The notes: generated from the letters alone by a model not told the origin. A stretch of DNA of 64,000 nucleotides from Zingiber officinale (GCF_018446385.1 NC_055989.1:133203004-133267003), one strand, 5' to 3'; positions 12,827 through 25,851 are shown, counted from the first letter of the stretch. Made by a program: numbers and translations.

Positions 12827-13091
12827 CTGAAGATTCAAAAGTTGAAGAGCATGCATAGAAGAAAGTCTGAGTGAAGACAATGAAGTTAGCCTATTATTTG
12901 ACAAATCGAGCATTTCCAGGTCAGCCATTGAAGAAAGACATGATGGAGGATCAACCAGCTTGTTGTTAGCAATTTTCATTGATCTAATAGAACTAATCTC
13001 AGATATAGCAGCAGGTGAGCAATTCAGCTTATTAAATGAGATATCAAGCTCCTGCAGCCTTTTCAGATAGCTGATCTCTGGAGGAAGATAT
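12827..13091 (-). other. Best-preserved exon of the LRR-kinase pseudogene
   Basis: A 265-bp exon with consensus borders: tttattttcag before ATATCTTCC, and CTTCAG followed by gtaccacat. It is open throughout and encodes about three LRRs with the LxxLDLSxNxLxxL pattern. It is the clearest support for a former gene on this strand. Confidence 0.8.
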
Positions 13092-13890
13092 CTGAAAATA
13101 AAAGGCGATTATAAATTGGTGTCAAATATAAGCATACATACAATTCCTGGACAGAAGAAAATTTGTGAAAAATAACAGCATCTCTAATCATAAGGAATTC
13201 AAGAAAGGAATTTATGTATGAAAACTTAGCTATCTAGGATTTTTAAATGAAACTAACAAATACAAATAAAAATACAAAATTGGATTCTACTTTAGTTACA
13301 AAGTGAATTTTCTATTTAGAAAAAAAATGGGAATGAAAATGGTAATGAGATTCTCCATGTCAAAAATTGCTTTAAATTTGATGAAGCACCAGAAATTGAG
13401 TTCCAAGACCTTGGGTTACTTCATTCTACCGTTATACTCAGAAGGAAAGGTGGAAAGAATGTCTTTGAGAGTGTAATGTAACAAATGAGAGTTCTTTTTC
13501 CATACAATGCTATTTGATAGGAAACGTAAAAGATTGGATTTAAATCCAATGTCACTTTCCCATACTTACTACTTAATTGAACATTACTATTTACTGATAG
13601 TGTGTGTGTGCGCTGGATTTATCTTTCCAGAAATAAATATTCAGGTAACACCTTTTATGATATTTTGAATTCTACCACCAAAAAGTTCTTAACAAATAGG
13701 ATTTCTTGTCCCCGAGGCATTGGTTCCAGAAAAAGCGTGACTAATAAATATCAGCAGAACACCTTTTGCAAATGTGTTGTCTAAATGCCACTGTCACACC
13801 TCTAATGGAATAGCAACTGTTAAAATCTTGACTGTATGAAGGGATAAACCATTAAAACAGTTAATTTTTACCGTCATAACCAAATTTTGA
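13092..13890. other. Intron or eroded exon space of the LRR-kinase pseudogene
   Basis: Between the 5' fragment and the LRR exon the family normally has further exons for the first LRR block. I find none here, only AT-rich sequence and short unconvincing frames. Confidence 0.45.
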
Positions 13891-14329
13891 TAAGATTATT
13901 TATTTCAAGGAGACAAGGACCAACAGGGGTTCCGAAGACATCTTCCGACGCATTCTCCGTAGAGGGCAACGAGCCATGTTCGAAGTCTATAGGGATGCTG
14001 ACCTCGTCGATCGAGTCGTCAGCCGCGGAGCAAGGTTCCGTCGATTGGGGCGCGCCGCCATCGGACTACGGAAACGCAAGAATCAAGCGAACAGAATGGA
14101 AACTTGGGAGCGGAAAGTAGGTGAAGGCCGCATTGGCAAGGGGAAGGATCGGCCGAAGACGGCGATTGCTGCTGAATGTTGCTGCTGCCTAAACCCTAAA
14201 TCGATGGCAGAGGGAGATAAATATGCGTAATGATTAGAAAAGGAGGTGAAGAAATTATTATTTTATTGGAAATGAATTAGGGATTGAATAAACTCTGTAA
14301 AATTGGAAATTGAAAAGGATGAATATTTA

Positions 14330-14757
14330 CCCTCTGTTTAGGAGGAGGTGAGTAAAGGGGAGGGAAAGGTAAACATGGGTAAAATAAATTTTTACCCTTG
14401 TTTGGGAGAGAGTGAGCTATGAAGGGGAAGGGGAGAGAAGGGTAAAGCCTCCCCTTGCATGCTCGGGAATAAGCGAAATTCCTTACACCCCAAATTGGGG
14501 TGTAAGGAAGGGTAAGGAGAAATTATTACAATTATATCCTTATTTATTTTTTCACATGCAGATTTATTAAAAAAATAAGAGGATATTTTTATAAATTTGT
14601 ATATTTAACCTTCATTCCATCCCTTTCCTCTCACATAAACTTTCCCTCCCTTCCAAACAAGGGTAAGATAAATATATTACTTTCCTTTCCTTTTCCTCCC
14701 TTCCCCTTCCATCCCCTTCCATTAATGAACCTTACCTCACCCCATCCAAACAGAGGC
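14330..14757. mobile_element. Tourist/PIF-Harbinger-like MITE with TTA target site
   Basis: A 428-bp element with terminal inverted repeats: cctctgttta-gaggaggtgag at the left and ctcaccccatccaaacagagg at the right. TTA occurs immediately outside both ends (14327-14329, 14758-14760), the usual target duplication of PIF/Harbinger elements. There is no coding capacity. The arms are rich in G on the left and in C/T on the right (14640-14720), so the single strand could fold back. Confidence 0.7.
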
Positions 14758-14759
14758 TT

Positions 14760-15333
14760 AGGGGTGGGCATCGGCCGGTTTGGTCCGGTTTTACCCTATT
14801 ACGGTTTTATTTTTTCGGTTTCGGTTTTAAAGATTTTTGATCCAAAACCAAACCATTTTATTACGGTTCGGTTCGGTTTTTATGTAATACGGTCCGGTTT
14901 ATACGGTCGGTTATATACGGTTTATACAATGAATTAAATTGATTTTGTGCTACTACAAATATTAGTTTAGAGACAAAGAAAAAGTATCAATTTATTAAAA
15001 TAATTATGAATTTAAAGTAATATTAAAATTTTGTTATCCGGTAACAATAAGTAAATATAAATATATAATTTGATTATGCTATTATATTATAAATAATTAG
15101 AAATTAATCCACTTGTATGATCAAATATCTATAAAAATAATGTTTTAAGTATAATACGGCCGGTTCGGTTTTTTCGGTTTTTTGGGAGTCAAAACCGGAA
15201 ACCGAACCGAATAACCGAATTTTAAAAAACTTAAACCGAAACCGGCCGAAACACCGAAAAAACCAAACAAAAAAAACCGAAATTTTTCGGTTCGGTCGGT
15301 TTTTCCGGTTTGAACCGAATTTTGCCCACCCCT
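14760..15333. mobile_element. Inverted-repeat element with AGGGGTGGGCA ends (hAT-like MITE)
   Basis: AGGGGTGGGCA at 14760-14770 is matched by TGCCCACCCCT at 15323-15333. Sub-terminal arms are packed with cggtttcggtt and the complementary aaccgaaaccg motifs, so the element is a long imperfect palindrome. The core is AT-rich and non-coding. I do not see an 8-bp target duplication; the left end abuts the neighbouring MITE. Confidence 0.65.
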
Positions 15334-17321
15334 ATGAATATTGTTGAATCTGTGATCTGAAAAGATGAACGGAACGGGAATTCACCGGGGCGTACGAAGT
15401 TTGGGAATTTACGCATCATATTTTTAAAATAATTCAATAGTAATTGATCCGGCCCATAAAATTTACTGGAGTATAGGCATATTTAGTGGAGTAGTAGATG
15501 GTGTCTTAGGGCTTTATTAATAATCATATTTATTAAATGAGTTTTTTTTTAATGGTATGAAAGTTATTAAAATATTTTTAATAATTAAAATTTTAAATGA
15601 ATTTTTTTAAATTCATCCAGAATTATCAATAAAAATTATGTTTAATTTAAATAATCAATAATTTTCGAATAATGATCATATCTGACACGTCGACAAAAAA
15701 GACATGCAATCCAAATCGAAAATTTTTTAGAAAAATGAAGTTTTTCTTAATTATGAAGTTAACAAAAAATTTTAACCAAAAATACCCCTAAAATTTTTTA
15801 TAACACAAATTTTATTTTAAATTATAAAAATTAAATAAAAAGAAAAATATGATATTTTATTTTAAAAATAAAGTTGTATTTTTGAAAAAAAAACCTTAAC
15901 AAAAGGAAAAAAACATAAAAGAAAAAAAAAGGAAAACGTAAAAAAAAAATGTAAAAACAAACGTAAAAAAAAGTTAAAAAATGTAAAAGAAATAAGACTG
16001 AAAACATAAATATTAGAAAAAGTATGGTTGATTTTGTAATGGAAGGTAATACTGTAAATATTAATCTAAGTTATATAGAAAAATTTTTAAATAAATAAAT
16101 TTTTGTTATATTATCTAATTGAGCTAAATATTTTATTCCCAATAACTTTAGTTATATGATTATATATGATAATCATATAATCTTACTTAATCAAATAAAT
16201 CTAATTAAAATATAAATCTTAAATTTTACCTTTATAATGGTTCGAAATATTTTTATTCAGTTTTCTTTTTATTTTATAAACCTCTTATAAATTTAATAAT
16301 GGAGATGCCATAGTGTATATGCTTTTTATAATATTAAAACTAAAACAAAAAAAACTAAAGAAAATAAAACAAACAAAAAAATAACACGGTAATTATATAA
16401 AAATATACCAATAATTATAGTTGGCTATGGATAGGCACACTATTTTTAATATAATAATTTCTATTATTGTAAAAGGGGCACACAGTCATCTTCCAGATTG
16501 AATCTCTAAATGAGATTTTTTTTTTATAATTCATAAATACCATATCAACAATATAAAATTTATTATTTTCTTCCTCATAAAAAAAAAATCTTCATACAAC
16601 TTTTACAAGATCTTACATTACAAATGATATATTTTTATTTATTTATTTATTATTTAATATTTCTATATAATTTTCATTTAATATTTTAATTAATTATGAT
16701 TTTTGATTTAATTTGTTTATAATTTTAATTAATAGATTAATTAATTTATGATTTTTAATTTAATTAAATTTACAATTTTTATTTAATATGTAATTAACTT
16801 ATGAATTTTAATTTAATTATAATCATTTATATTTTTATATTTATTTTTAAAATAATAACCTGTTAACCATATTATTGAAAGTTTATCTTTATATATAAAA
16901 AAGGAATTATTATGGACTAGAAATAAAACATTATGATTATATACTTTATGAAATTAACTTTATTGCTAAAATAATTTATAGATAAAATAATTCATTTAAA
17001 AATTGTTTTGAAAGGTCAAATATGCAACAATATTTCATCGTTAATCATTGGATTTCTCTTCGTGAGAAAAAACATGTTTTACAAAACTTTTCTTGAACTA
17101 AAAACCTCAAATTTTATATTCACAATGATTAAATTTCGTTGTTAAGTTTTTTTAATTTTATAAACCTATTAAAAAATTGGCATCGGAGATGCCTTAACTT
17201 GCTTGACTTCTTATTTTATCCTTTTCACCATAGCTGACTTTTTAATCACTTTTCTCTCTTTCTCTCATCATTTTTTTACATTCAATTTTTCTTCTCTTTT
17301 CTCTTCCTCCAATTAAATTTT

Positions 17322-17362
<41 letters not shown>

Positions 17363-17539
17363 CTTTTACATATCCCATGTACGTTTATTCATGTAGCAAA
17401 TTTAGGGAGTTCAAAATAAATGATGAAGGATATATTTAAATTTTTTACAACTTCAAAAATCTATAAGATCTGAAACGAGGACAAGTTAAGTTTTTTAGGT
17501 CAATTAGTGGATTTTAACTGAATTAAGTTAGATCATGCA
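15334..17539. other. AT-rich intergenic sequence
   Basis: No supported gene. It includes a run of 36 T at 17324-17359 and long A/T homopolymer stretches. Confidence 0.5.
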
Positions 17540-17820
17540 GATTTGATATCTTGTGTGTAAGTGTATCGGGACTTAGAAATACAAGAAGTCAAGCGTAAGG
17601 TGTAACAAGCAAGAAGGATGGCATGGGAAGAGAGTCGATAAGTTCAGTGCATCCGAGGGACAAGGAGCTATAAAAGAGTATACCAATGAACGAAAAGGAC
17701 ACGCGTGCGACACATCTGAGGGAAAGAAGCAGGGAACTACTTGAGGAAAAAGGTCGGAGTTAGATTCAGGTGATCTTAAATTCGGACGACCGGAGCATCA
17801 CCCAAGCGAGCGACACAATG
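17540..17820 (+). repeat. LTR fragment of the 572-4532 element family, opposite orientation
   Basis: Its reverse complement matches about 1135-1380 and 4250-4470 of the LTRs in the first 4.5 kb. Shared strings include gatgctccgg, the run through ctcatccctcggatgcact and ttctaagt. It has no partner LTR or internal region nearby, so it is a shard or eroded solo LTR. Confidence 0.6.
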
Positions 17821-19600
17821 TTTCTTTGATCAAAACTAAAGTTTGATATTATATCTACCTTCCTCTCATTTAATTCTATCGAATCAATGCAAGTTTGTAG
17901 AAATTCAAATAACTTAGGTCCATCGGTGGATTTTGATCAAAATCCACTGATTGATTTAGATAACTCATATTGCATCTATTTCAGGTTATGTAGATTTCTG
18001 AAGTTGTAAGGAGTTCAAAAGTATCTTCAATTACTTATTTCAGGCTCTCCAGAGATGCTCTAGGATTAAAATTTAGTGGCACGTGTAAAAGAGGAAAAAA
18101 AAGAAAAATTTAATAAGAGGAAGGACAAGTGAGAGAGGAAAGTTGTATGTAAATGAGAGAGGAAAAAGATTAAAAAGTCAATTTTGACAGAGGGGAAGAA
18201 TTGGCAAGCCAGACAAAGTTAGCGCACCCATTGGTAATTATCAAATGATGGTGCAACTTTTGGTGAATTCCCAAACCCATATGCACCCTTTGGTAAATTC
18301 CTAAAAGATGAATATTGTTGTCGTGGAAATTTTTGGGACGATACCGATCACCTCCAATATTAATATCGACTTAACGAGTTAGATACCTAGATTTTAAAAA
18401 ATGACGAGAACATATAGGGCATGGGGCATGGTATAATGATAAAAGGTAGAATGAGCTCTCATATAACAAGAGATTGAAATTCACACAACTAATCACATGT
18501 GCTTATATGTTCAAACTATTCAAGATGTTGAGCCGCCCGTCAAGACTTATTTCCCCTTCTTGAATTTTCTCAGAGTTGATGGTATCAGGCAGATATTGGT
18601 TCATCGTATTTATACTTCTTGAATTTACTCTGATCTATTAAATCGGTCATCTTTGATATTAATCGATTCAAAATATTAATATCTTAATTTAAAAAAGAAA
18701 AATTAGTGAGAAGGTGAAGAGGAACCAGAAAATATATACGCGTGTGGCTGAGCTAGTTGAGAGCAGTCCTCCCCAGTTTGCTCTCTAGTTCAGGTGCGGC
18801 GGACGATCGACGTCGACCCCAGGCCCTTGTACATTGGAAGTTTGCTAATACACCGCTACTTCCAAACTCCAAGCTACTGGATTAATCATACAAGCTGTCT
18901 CTCTCTCCCGGCCAAAAGTAATATCCTTTGATTGACCATTTGTTGCTAAAAAAATTATAAAAGGCTCCCATTCGAAATTCTTGATTAGCAAGGGGCTCAC
19001 TCTAGTCTTTGTCCTTAATTTATTCTTATTTACTTACTTCGATCACATGTGTATTTATTTATTTGGGTCAAAGGAAACGGCAAGAAATGCTTAACGTTGT
19101 AGTCCACAATAGCTTCCGATTTTTTTATCAAACAAATTTAAACACATCAAATCTTAACTCGACTTACCTCGGCTCGTTTACACTCCGTGGATATCCACGG
19201 GACCACAGCACCACGCCGAAGGCGACTTCTCCATGCGCACTTTTGCTAGCTCAAACTCCACTACCTCCTCCACCTTCACCTGTTGGGTCTCCATGGACGG
19301 CGCTACTCGGTCCACCACATCCAAATGCTCCCCTTCCCCATCATTGCTTCACTAGACCATGAAATGAAAGCTCCACCCACTCGTCTCCACTTTGCAGCCA
19401 GTCTGCGACCAGGAGGTCCGTCATAAGCATTCGTCAATAAATCTGTAGCGATTCAAGAGCAGCAGCCCCGTGCGCTTCCTTCACCGAAAGGAGTGAGCTT
19501 TGGTCGTGGATGCCATCCTATCTCTGTCCTCAACCCTACTTGTGAAAAAGATCATCTTTGGCTGATCTCGCGCCTGGTGAGTTGTATTGGTAGTTCCTGG
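17821..19600. other. Intergenic sequence and probable promoter/5' leader of the PBL16-like gene
   Basis: No coding gene is supported. Near 18410-18470 and 18740-18800 there are short strings reminiscent of tRNA-derived SINE promoter boxes, too weak to call. The 5' leader of the kinase gene should lie in the last few hundred bases; I cannot fix its start. Confidence 0.4.
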
Positions 19601-19607
19601 ATAATTA

Positions 19608-22600
19608 ATGGGTAACTGCTGGGTCAGAGGGAAGACATCCGTCTACGGAGTGTCATCCAGTGCCAAGTCAGGTGGGTCTCCTCTTTTTTAACTCCAGTGA
19701 TTTGGTTGTCTCTGAGAGTTGATTTTTTGTTTCTTATACTTATTTTTTAGTTGCTAAAGCTGTGATATTTTTCTAAAGAGCAAAGTAGATACGTGCTAAG
19801 TTTGATAAAGAAACTTCCTATTTGTTCTCTGGGGGTTTGCAAGTAAGGAATAGACACATGGTTTTCCTTGTATTCTTTAAAGTTTTGAAGTTGCTTGTGA
19901 ATTTTTGGCCTGAAACCATTATAGACTTTGTATCTTTTGGGGGAAACAGATTTAGCAATGTTTTCTTTTGATAATCGTGCTTATGCCTTAGTACAAATAG
20001 TCAGGTTTTAGCTTGTGCTGTACTGATGCATGTTAGATACACCAAAGGAAGCATGGGTTGTAAAAGCTTGTTTTGTCCATCAACAGAATGCCCAAGACTC
20101 CAGACACATGTTGTGAGACAAGAGGAGAAGGAAGGTAGCAAATTGCCTTCAAACCCTGAGGAAGTTGAGGATTTGCGACGGGATACAGCAGTAAATCCCC
20201 TCATAGCCTTCACTTTCAGTGAGCTGAAGCTAATCACAGGGAATTTTAGGCAGGATCATGTTTTGGGTGTTGGAGGATTTGGTAGAGTTTACAAAGGTAT
20301 GATCAGCGAAGATCTCAGGGATGGGCTGCAACCCCTTCAAGTAGCAGTGAAAGTCCATGATGGTGATAACAGTCATCAAGGTCATAGGGAATGGCTGGTA
20401 TCCATCTCCAATAACTCAATTGTTGGTTCTGTCTCACTACTGTATTTTTTGCTATAACAATATGGTGTTTACAGGCTGAAGTTATATTCCTCGGGCAACT
20501 TTCTCATCCAAATTTGGTCAAGTTGATTGGTTACTGCTGCGAAGATGAGCATCGAGTCCTAGTTTATGAATTCATGGCTAGAGGCAGTGTGGAGTCCAAT
20601 CTCTTCTCAAGTATTTCTTCAGGCGATCCTCATGATTCTATTATGTTCTTGTTTGCAAATGAGATGGACCTTTTTTGTCTGGTTAATAAAGATTCATGAA
20701 CAGTCTGAGTGTGTTTTTTGGTCAATGCTGTTACCTTATATCTATATGATTTTGAACCAATGTGCACTCCTATGCTATATATACAACACATTTCCCCCAA
20801 TTGTCACACCTTGTTTATTTGCATCTTTTGATTTCTTCTGTCACTTATGAATTTCATGATGAATTTTTAATAGAACTTTTAGATAACTAATGGATTATAT
20901 GCTGTTGTGCAGGAGTACTGCTTCCCCTTCCTTGGTCTATCAGAATGAGAATAGCATTAGGTGCTGCAAAAGGGGTTGCTTTCCTTCATGAAGCCAAGAA
21001 GCCAGTCATTTACCGTGATTTCAAGACATCAAATATTTTGCTAGATCAGGTCAGAAATTTCTTAATGATGTTATGTGTTCACTTTGCTACATAACAATCT
21101 ACAAATTATTTTCACACTATGCTGTAGCAATATGAACGTCTTTTCACTAATTTGTATATGAAAGCAAATAGAAAAGGTATTAATAGTTGAGCAAAGGAAT
21201 CTCTTATGCGCTCATATTTTATATTCAATTTAGCTAAGTAAGTTCATTTATCCGATTGCAAAATATAGATATGCAAACTGTGTTTGTCTACTGCAACCCT
21301 TGAATGTGGTCCATGGGAAGTTCAACCAATGCAGTCCTACCTTTGCATCCAGCAGCATTTCACACAAGTATATTTAATGGGCATGACTCTACTGCTAGAA
21401 TATAAGATAATAGACTTGGTATTACGGCAAAAATATTGATAGGCAAGACGCTTCTATGAGGCCATCTTAAGGAAATTTACAGTTGATGTTACATGACTTC
21501 CCAAAATTCTATTCCTAGAATACAATGTCTATTTTCTTGAAATTGTCGAGCCTGCATTACTCAACAACTTCCCGAACTCTCGGGAGCAAAAAAATCGAAC
21601 ACTGGAGAAGAAAAAGAAGCAGCCATGCAATGATGCTTTTTATATGAGTGGATGAGCTTACTCCCTTTCCATAGAAAGTTTTAGCTGCACTTTGAATATT
21701 TTGCCTTTGGGGGACCGCCTCATCCTAAGGGACAATCATGTGTAGGCATCCCTTCAATGCATCGCCGATCTAGAAAGTACAATCTTCACACTCCTTTTTC
21801 TGTTGACTGTTTGCCTCAGCCAAAAATTGTGGAATTTTCACACTGTCATGATTCATGACTGCTGGAGCATTACTTCTTTTATGCGCTAGTCACTATTCCA
21901 AAGACTAATAGTCATCCATGATTTACCTCCTCTTGGGACGGATTGGCAGGGTGCTGGGGGCGAGCGTAGTTGCCTTTTGCTATTATGACTGCTAGAGCAA
22001 CAAGTTGATCAAACCAGTTCAGTAATGATTAACAATTGGTCCGAACGGGATTGGAGAAGTGGACTCGTTTATAATAACAGAGATGTAGTTTTTGAGAATC
22101 CTATTTTAGCCATCTCCTTAAATTTGTTGTGGCCTCCAAACTCACAATAGCCCTTTGGTAAATTTCCCTCTTTTTCTGGCCTCTGTCGTCTCATGTTCTC
22201 ATCTAATGTTCCTCGTTGAAATAAAATTTATTTGGATTCAACCACAAAAATATTGTATGAGTAGCATATATGATCATGGTTTTATGAACTGTAGGAATAC
22301 AATGCAAAGCTTTCTGATTTTGGCCTTGCAAAAGATGGACCAGAGGGCGATAAATCTCATGTCACTACCCGAATAATGGGCACTCACGGATATGCTGCAC
22401 CTGAATATATTATGACAGGTACAATGAAGCAGTCACCATTGATACTGTCGATTTTTTTTCTTCTTAATTTTCTACATTTACATTTGAAGTTTCTATAAAA
22501 TTCCCATTGGATCCGTTTCTCTTAACAACAACAATAAGTCAGATTGTAAGTATTAGACAAACATAAATTAAGTTGGGTAAAAAAGATTCTTGTTTTTTCG

Positions 22601-23230
22601 TTAAACAAAGAGTTACAAGGAATCTAATTTCACAAATTTCTTGAAACAACATCTTCTAAGATTCAAGGTTGTATCAGAATCATTAGAACTATTGTCTTTC
22701 TGAAAGTCCTAGTATTTACATGATCAAATTCTCTTCTCAGTATTTATAAAGCATATATGCTTTACTTGAATGTTACTTTCTGGGACTTATTTCTCCTACT
22801 TTATTTATCAAAACATTGATGCGATGTCTCTTAAGATATATATATAATTCAAGTGTTCTAACGGGTAGGTTTTGCAATTCATGTAGGGCATTTAACTGCC
22901 ATGAGCGATGTCTACAGCTTCGGCATCGTCCTTCTTGAGTTGCTCACTGGACGAAAATCGCTGGACAAGTCTCGGCCGGTCCGCGAGCAGATGCTTGCTG
23001 ACTGGGTCGCTCCGTTACTTACCCAAAAGAAGAAAGTGCTCGGCATGGTGGATCCGAGACTGAGCGGAGACTACCCAGATAAAGCAGTGCAAAAGATAGC
23101 GATGTTAGCTCACCACTGCCTCAACCGCAACCCAAAGGCGAGACCCTTCATGAGAGACATCCTCTCCTACCTGGAACCTCTACAGATAGCTGAGGATGTC
23201 CCGACCACAATGACAATCATTAATCCTTAG
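19608..23230 (+). CDS. Receptor-like cytoplasmic kinase VII, PBL16-like
   Basis: Six exons, 19608-19671, 20048-20397, 20475-20610, 20913-21049, 22295-22418 and 22887-23230, join to 1155 nt (384 residues) with GT-AG borders. The acceptor of exon 2 has a weak pyrimidine tract and is the least certain. The start MGNCW is a classic N-myristoylation signal with an adjacent cysteine for acylation, so the protein should sit on the plasma membrane. The conserved [14 protein letters not shown] segment precedes the kinase domain. The glycine loop is residues 95-102, the ATP lysine K123 (VAVK), the catalytic loop YRDFKTSN at 217-224, DFG at 237-239 and APE near 264-266. All catalytic residues are present. 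PBL kinases relay immune and growth signals from receptor kinases. Intron 4 is the longest at 1245 bp. The PBL16 subtype is assigned by sequence similarity recalled, not by a search. Confidence 0.92.
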
Positions 23231-23516
23231 CTTCTTTTTTTTTCCCCTCCTTTTTACAATGTATAAATTAAACAACTAGGTGGATACTGAGTTAGGATTT
23301 GAGGTTTTTGAACTGAATTGTAGGTTGGGTGAGTGAACATGATATAAATTGCAATAATCATTCGAATAAAAAGATAAAATAACTTTGTACTTCACTTAGT
23401 ATAATTTTTAAATTAAGTTGAGACTATGAGTATAAATCCAACCCAAATCCATAAATGTTAAAAACAAAATCATATCTTAGGGTTTAAGATTTAACATTTT
23501 GCTTATAATACTTCGG

Positions 23517-23547
<31 letters not shown>

Positions 23548-25110
23548 GCATAGCTATGATTTTCACTCAGGAGGGGTAAAGTGACGAAGTCGACAAACGA
23601 TGATGGTGATGCTGGCAGCAAATAACGGTGTCGGCTAAGCGAAAGAAATCAATTAAGTAAATTTCACCTCAATTAAAAGGTGTTTTTTTATGGAGCATTG
23701 GCGAAGCGATGACGTTAGCCAAGTGAAGACAATGACCATGCAACAAATGACAATGACGATGATAGTAATCGGTGTCCGACGATAGTGACTTGGGCTATAA
23801 CGGTGACAATGACATGTCGCGAAAGATTTTATGAGTAAAATTAGAATTAGAAAAAAGAATATGAAAGAAATTATAGGAAGAAAAAAAAATAAAAAGAGGA
23901 AAATAAAAGTTCGGGATTAGAAGAGGAAGAAGAAAAACAGATAAAGAAAAAAATTGACTTGGTAAAAGAGGAAAATGGGTTAAGTTGAAAGGGTGTTAAT
24001 TGAAATTTTTTGCTAAAAAGATGAGAAAGTTTTAAAATTTATGACTATATATTTATTTTAAAAAAAATTTCTCACCATATTAATATTTTTCTTAAATTTC
24101 AGGACTGCAATCGATCCCTGAGTCTTATATAGTCCCTGTATATATATATATTAAGATTTAAGGTTTATGATTTAGGTTAAAAGAAAATAAAAATTTTAAA
24201 AAAAATACTAGACACACGAATTACTTTAACAAAACTCTCTCTACTTGCAATTTAAGCAGAAAATTCATCCATATTTTGGTAAAGCTTAATTAAAATATTG
24301 TTTTTATACACCCGTTAGAAAAATTTAACCCAATTCTCTCTTTTTAGAAAAATATTGTTTTTTTAAAAAAGGTATTGTTAAATTAGGATAGTTTTTAGTA
24401 ACTTGTTAATATTTTAGTGAAGTAATAATTAGTCCATTTCTTTAATTTTTGAAAATAGATTAAAATTCAATGCTTTTAATTTTAATGGGATGAAGCTCAT
24501 TAATTAATTAAAAAGAAATTTTAAATCGTTAATAGGACAAGGTTATTAACTAAGATAAAAACAATTAGTAATTAACAGAAAAGAATTAGCCTCAGACTCC
24601 ATTATTAACATATAAATATATTTATTTCTTGATATTATCTTTTGGATTGATAAACAAGATGTAACTTTAAGATACTTTAATAATCATATAATTGTAAAAT
24701 TATCTAGTCGTTTAAATTTTTAAGTTGAATAAGTCATTGTGTTACTTTGTCAAAAATGCCTTTATGACCTTTTAATTTGTTTTAACTTAAAAATATTTAA
24801 AACAACAAAAACAAAATAAGGATGCATGATTTAAATAAAAAAATAAACCTTGTAATGTTACACGTAAATTAATATGACTTTGTATAAAGTTTTTCTTTGG
24901 TTAATTAGTAATTAACTAGCTACAAGATTAATTAAACCATCTTATTTAATTAGCATTGACAAAAAAAAACATAAAACGTATTTTTTGTTTTTGGAAATTA
25001 GAGTAACAATTAATATCCACGGACAAAAAAAGAGAATTTTTCCTGTGAAAAGACAAAATTAACCCTGCATCCATGCATGCCTACCATATATTATTCGGAT
25101 TCTTCTTAAT
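23231..25110. other. AT-rich intergenic sequence between the kinase and Pumilio genes
   Basis: The kinase 3' UTR begins here (a TATAAATTAAA stretch near 23265 could serve polyadenylation). The (TA)n tract is listed separately. The segment 23545-24150 has purine-rich and gatgatgg/gacgat motifs and may be an old repeat, but no coding frame or terminal repeat is visible. Confidence 0.4.
23517..23544. repeat. (TA)14 microsatellite
   Basis: Uninterrupted TA dinucleotides for 28 bp. Confidence 0.95.
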
Positions 25111-25118
25111 GCAGGCTT

Positions 25119-25851
25119 ATGAAGCGGACCGTCGGCGATTTATTCGGTCTCTTCTCCGCAGCTACCGCTACCGCCGCCGCCGCTTCCGTTCCTATCCGCC
25201 GTGGTAATCGCTTATTTGTTCTCTCACAAGTGACAAGTGGTGAAGCGCAGCAGCCCTTTCTCTCTCGACGGTAAAAATCACTTCTTTTGGGCTCAGTTTT
25301 GTTTGCAGAGACAAGTTGCCGCTTTGTTAGGATTTCATTACCTTCTTCGTTCTAGGTTTAGTTTTCCGAGCGTATGGATTGAGTTCTCTCTTTATTTTCG
25401 CTTCTTTTTTCTTCTAAAGAGAAATTGCTGCGATTGGGGTTTTAGGGATTTTAGAGGTTGAGATGGCTTTGATATGGGATTTTAACTTCGATTGTTTCCT
25501 TGTTAAGATAGGTTATGATTCTAATTAAAAAGAGAATTTGAGATTAATTCTATTTTTCTTTCAGCATTGTTTCCGTATTTCTCTTGTTGAAATTTCTCAA
25601 AAAAAATTTTCTCCTTGTAATCTGAATAGGAGTTATCCTTTTATTTTTCATGTTCTAAGCTGTATCCAACATGCGGAAGGATCAACAATAAACTATATAG
25701 GGATTGGGCTAGATTTATTTACTCTGAATTGATCTTACAAACGTAGATGTTAATGAATTCAGCAATCCTCTTTTAACATTTTTTTTTACAATTAATGGAC
25801 TGCATTATGATAAACAGTTCGATTGCAATTTTGTAGTCTTCCTCCTTCAAC
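25119..25851 (+). promoter_or_regulatory. 5' leader of the Pumilio gene with a probable leader intron and an upstream ATG
   Basis: A GC-rich stretch at 25119-25203 ends CGCCGTG and is followed by gtaatcgc (donor at 25204). A pyrimidine-rich acceptor ending ttttgtag lies at 25836, 15 bases before the main ATG. That gives a 633-bp leader intron of the kind common in plant genes. If transcription starts upstream of 25119, the ATG there (MKRTVGDLFGLF) opens a frame that, once spliced, runs past the main start in another frame and stops soon after. A TATA-like catatatta lies near 25084-25093, so this ATG may be right at the transcription start and omitted. Confidence 0.5.

Larger units (their letters stand above)
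5960..14068 (-). pseudogene. Decayed LRR-protein kinase gene (At1g04210-like)
   Basis: Fragments of one minus-strand gene keep family order. A 5' fragment (about 14065-13900) reads acidic sequence (DDSIDEVSIPIDFEHGS), but it opens just after a stop at 14066-14068 and has no in-frame ATG. Exon 13091-12827 encodes leucine-rich repeats (YLPPEISYLKRLQELDISFN, LEMLDLSNNRLTSL) with an AG acceptor and a CAG|GTACCA donor. Kinase exons follow: one ending AAVK at 6449 (the ATP-binding lysine), 6329-6118 (LLGEVRSLGALRNH, IIMEYVNGGSLK) and 6032 to about 5960 (HLREEGQKHVPADIAL). Exons for the first LRR block, the long middle region and the kinase catalytic loop are absent. An in-frame TGA and a frameshift hit the exon near 6500-6780. 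A Copia element occupies 7710-12629. In plants this family joins LRRs to a Raf-related kinase; no function is expected here. Confidence 0.8.

Noticed and set aside
13887-14230. Plus-strand open frames opposite the 5' fragment of the LRR-kinase pseudogene
   Set aside because: The minus-strand reading has the acidic character and context of that gene; the plus-strand frames have no domain and look like shadows.
18400-18800. Possible tRNA-derived SINE (box A-like strings at about 18420 and 18745)
   Set aside because: Box B is poor in both cases, and no target duplication or A/T tail in the right place is seen.
19009-19362. Plus-strand frame of 117 codons before the kinase gene
   Set aside because: It lies in the promoter or leader, has a proline-rich tail without a domain, and no splice path links it to the kinase.
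25538-25732. Short frame in the Pumilio leader intron
   Set aside because: It is flanked by the donor at 25204 and acceptor at 25836, AT-rich, with no domain.
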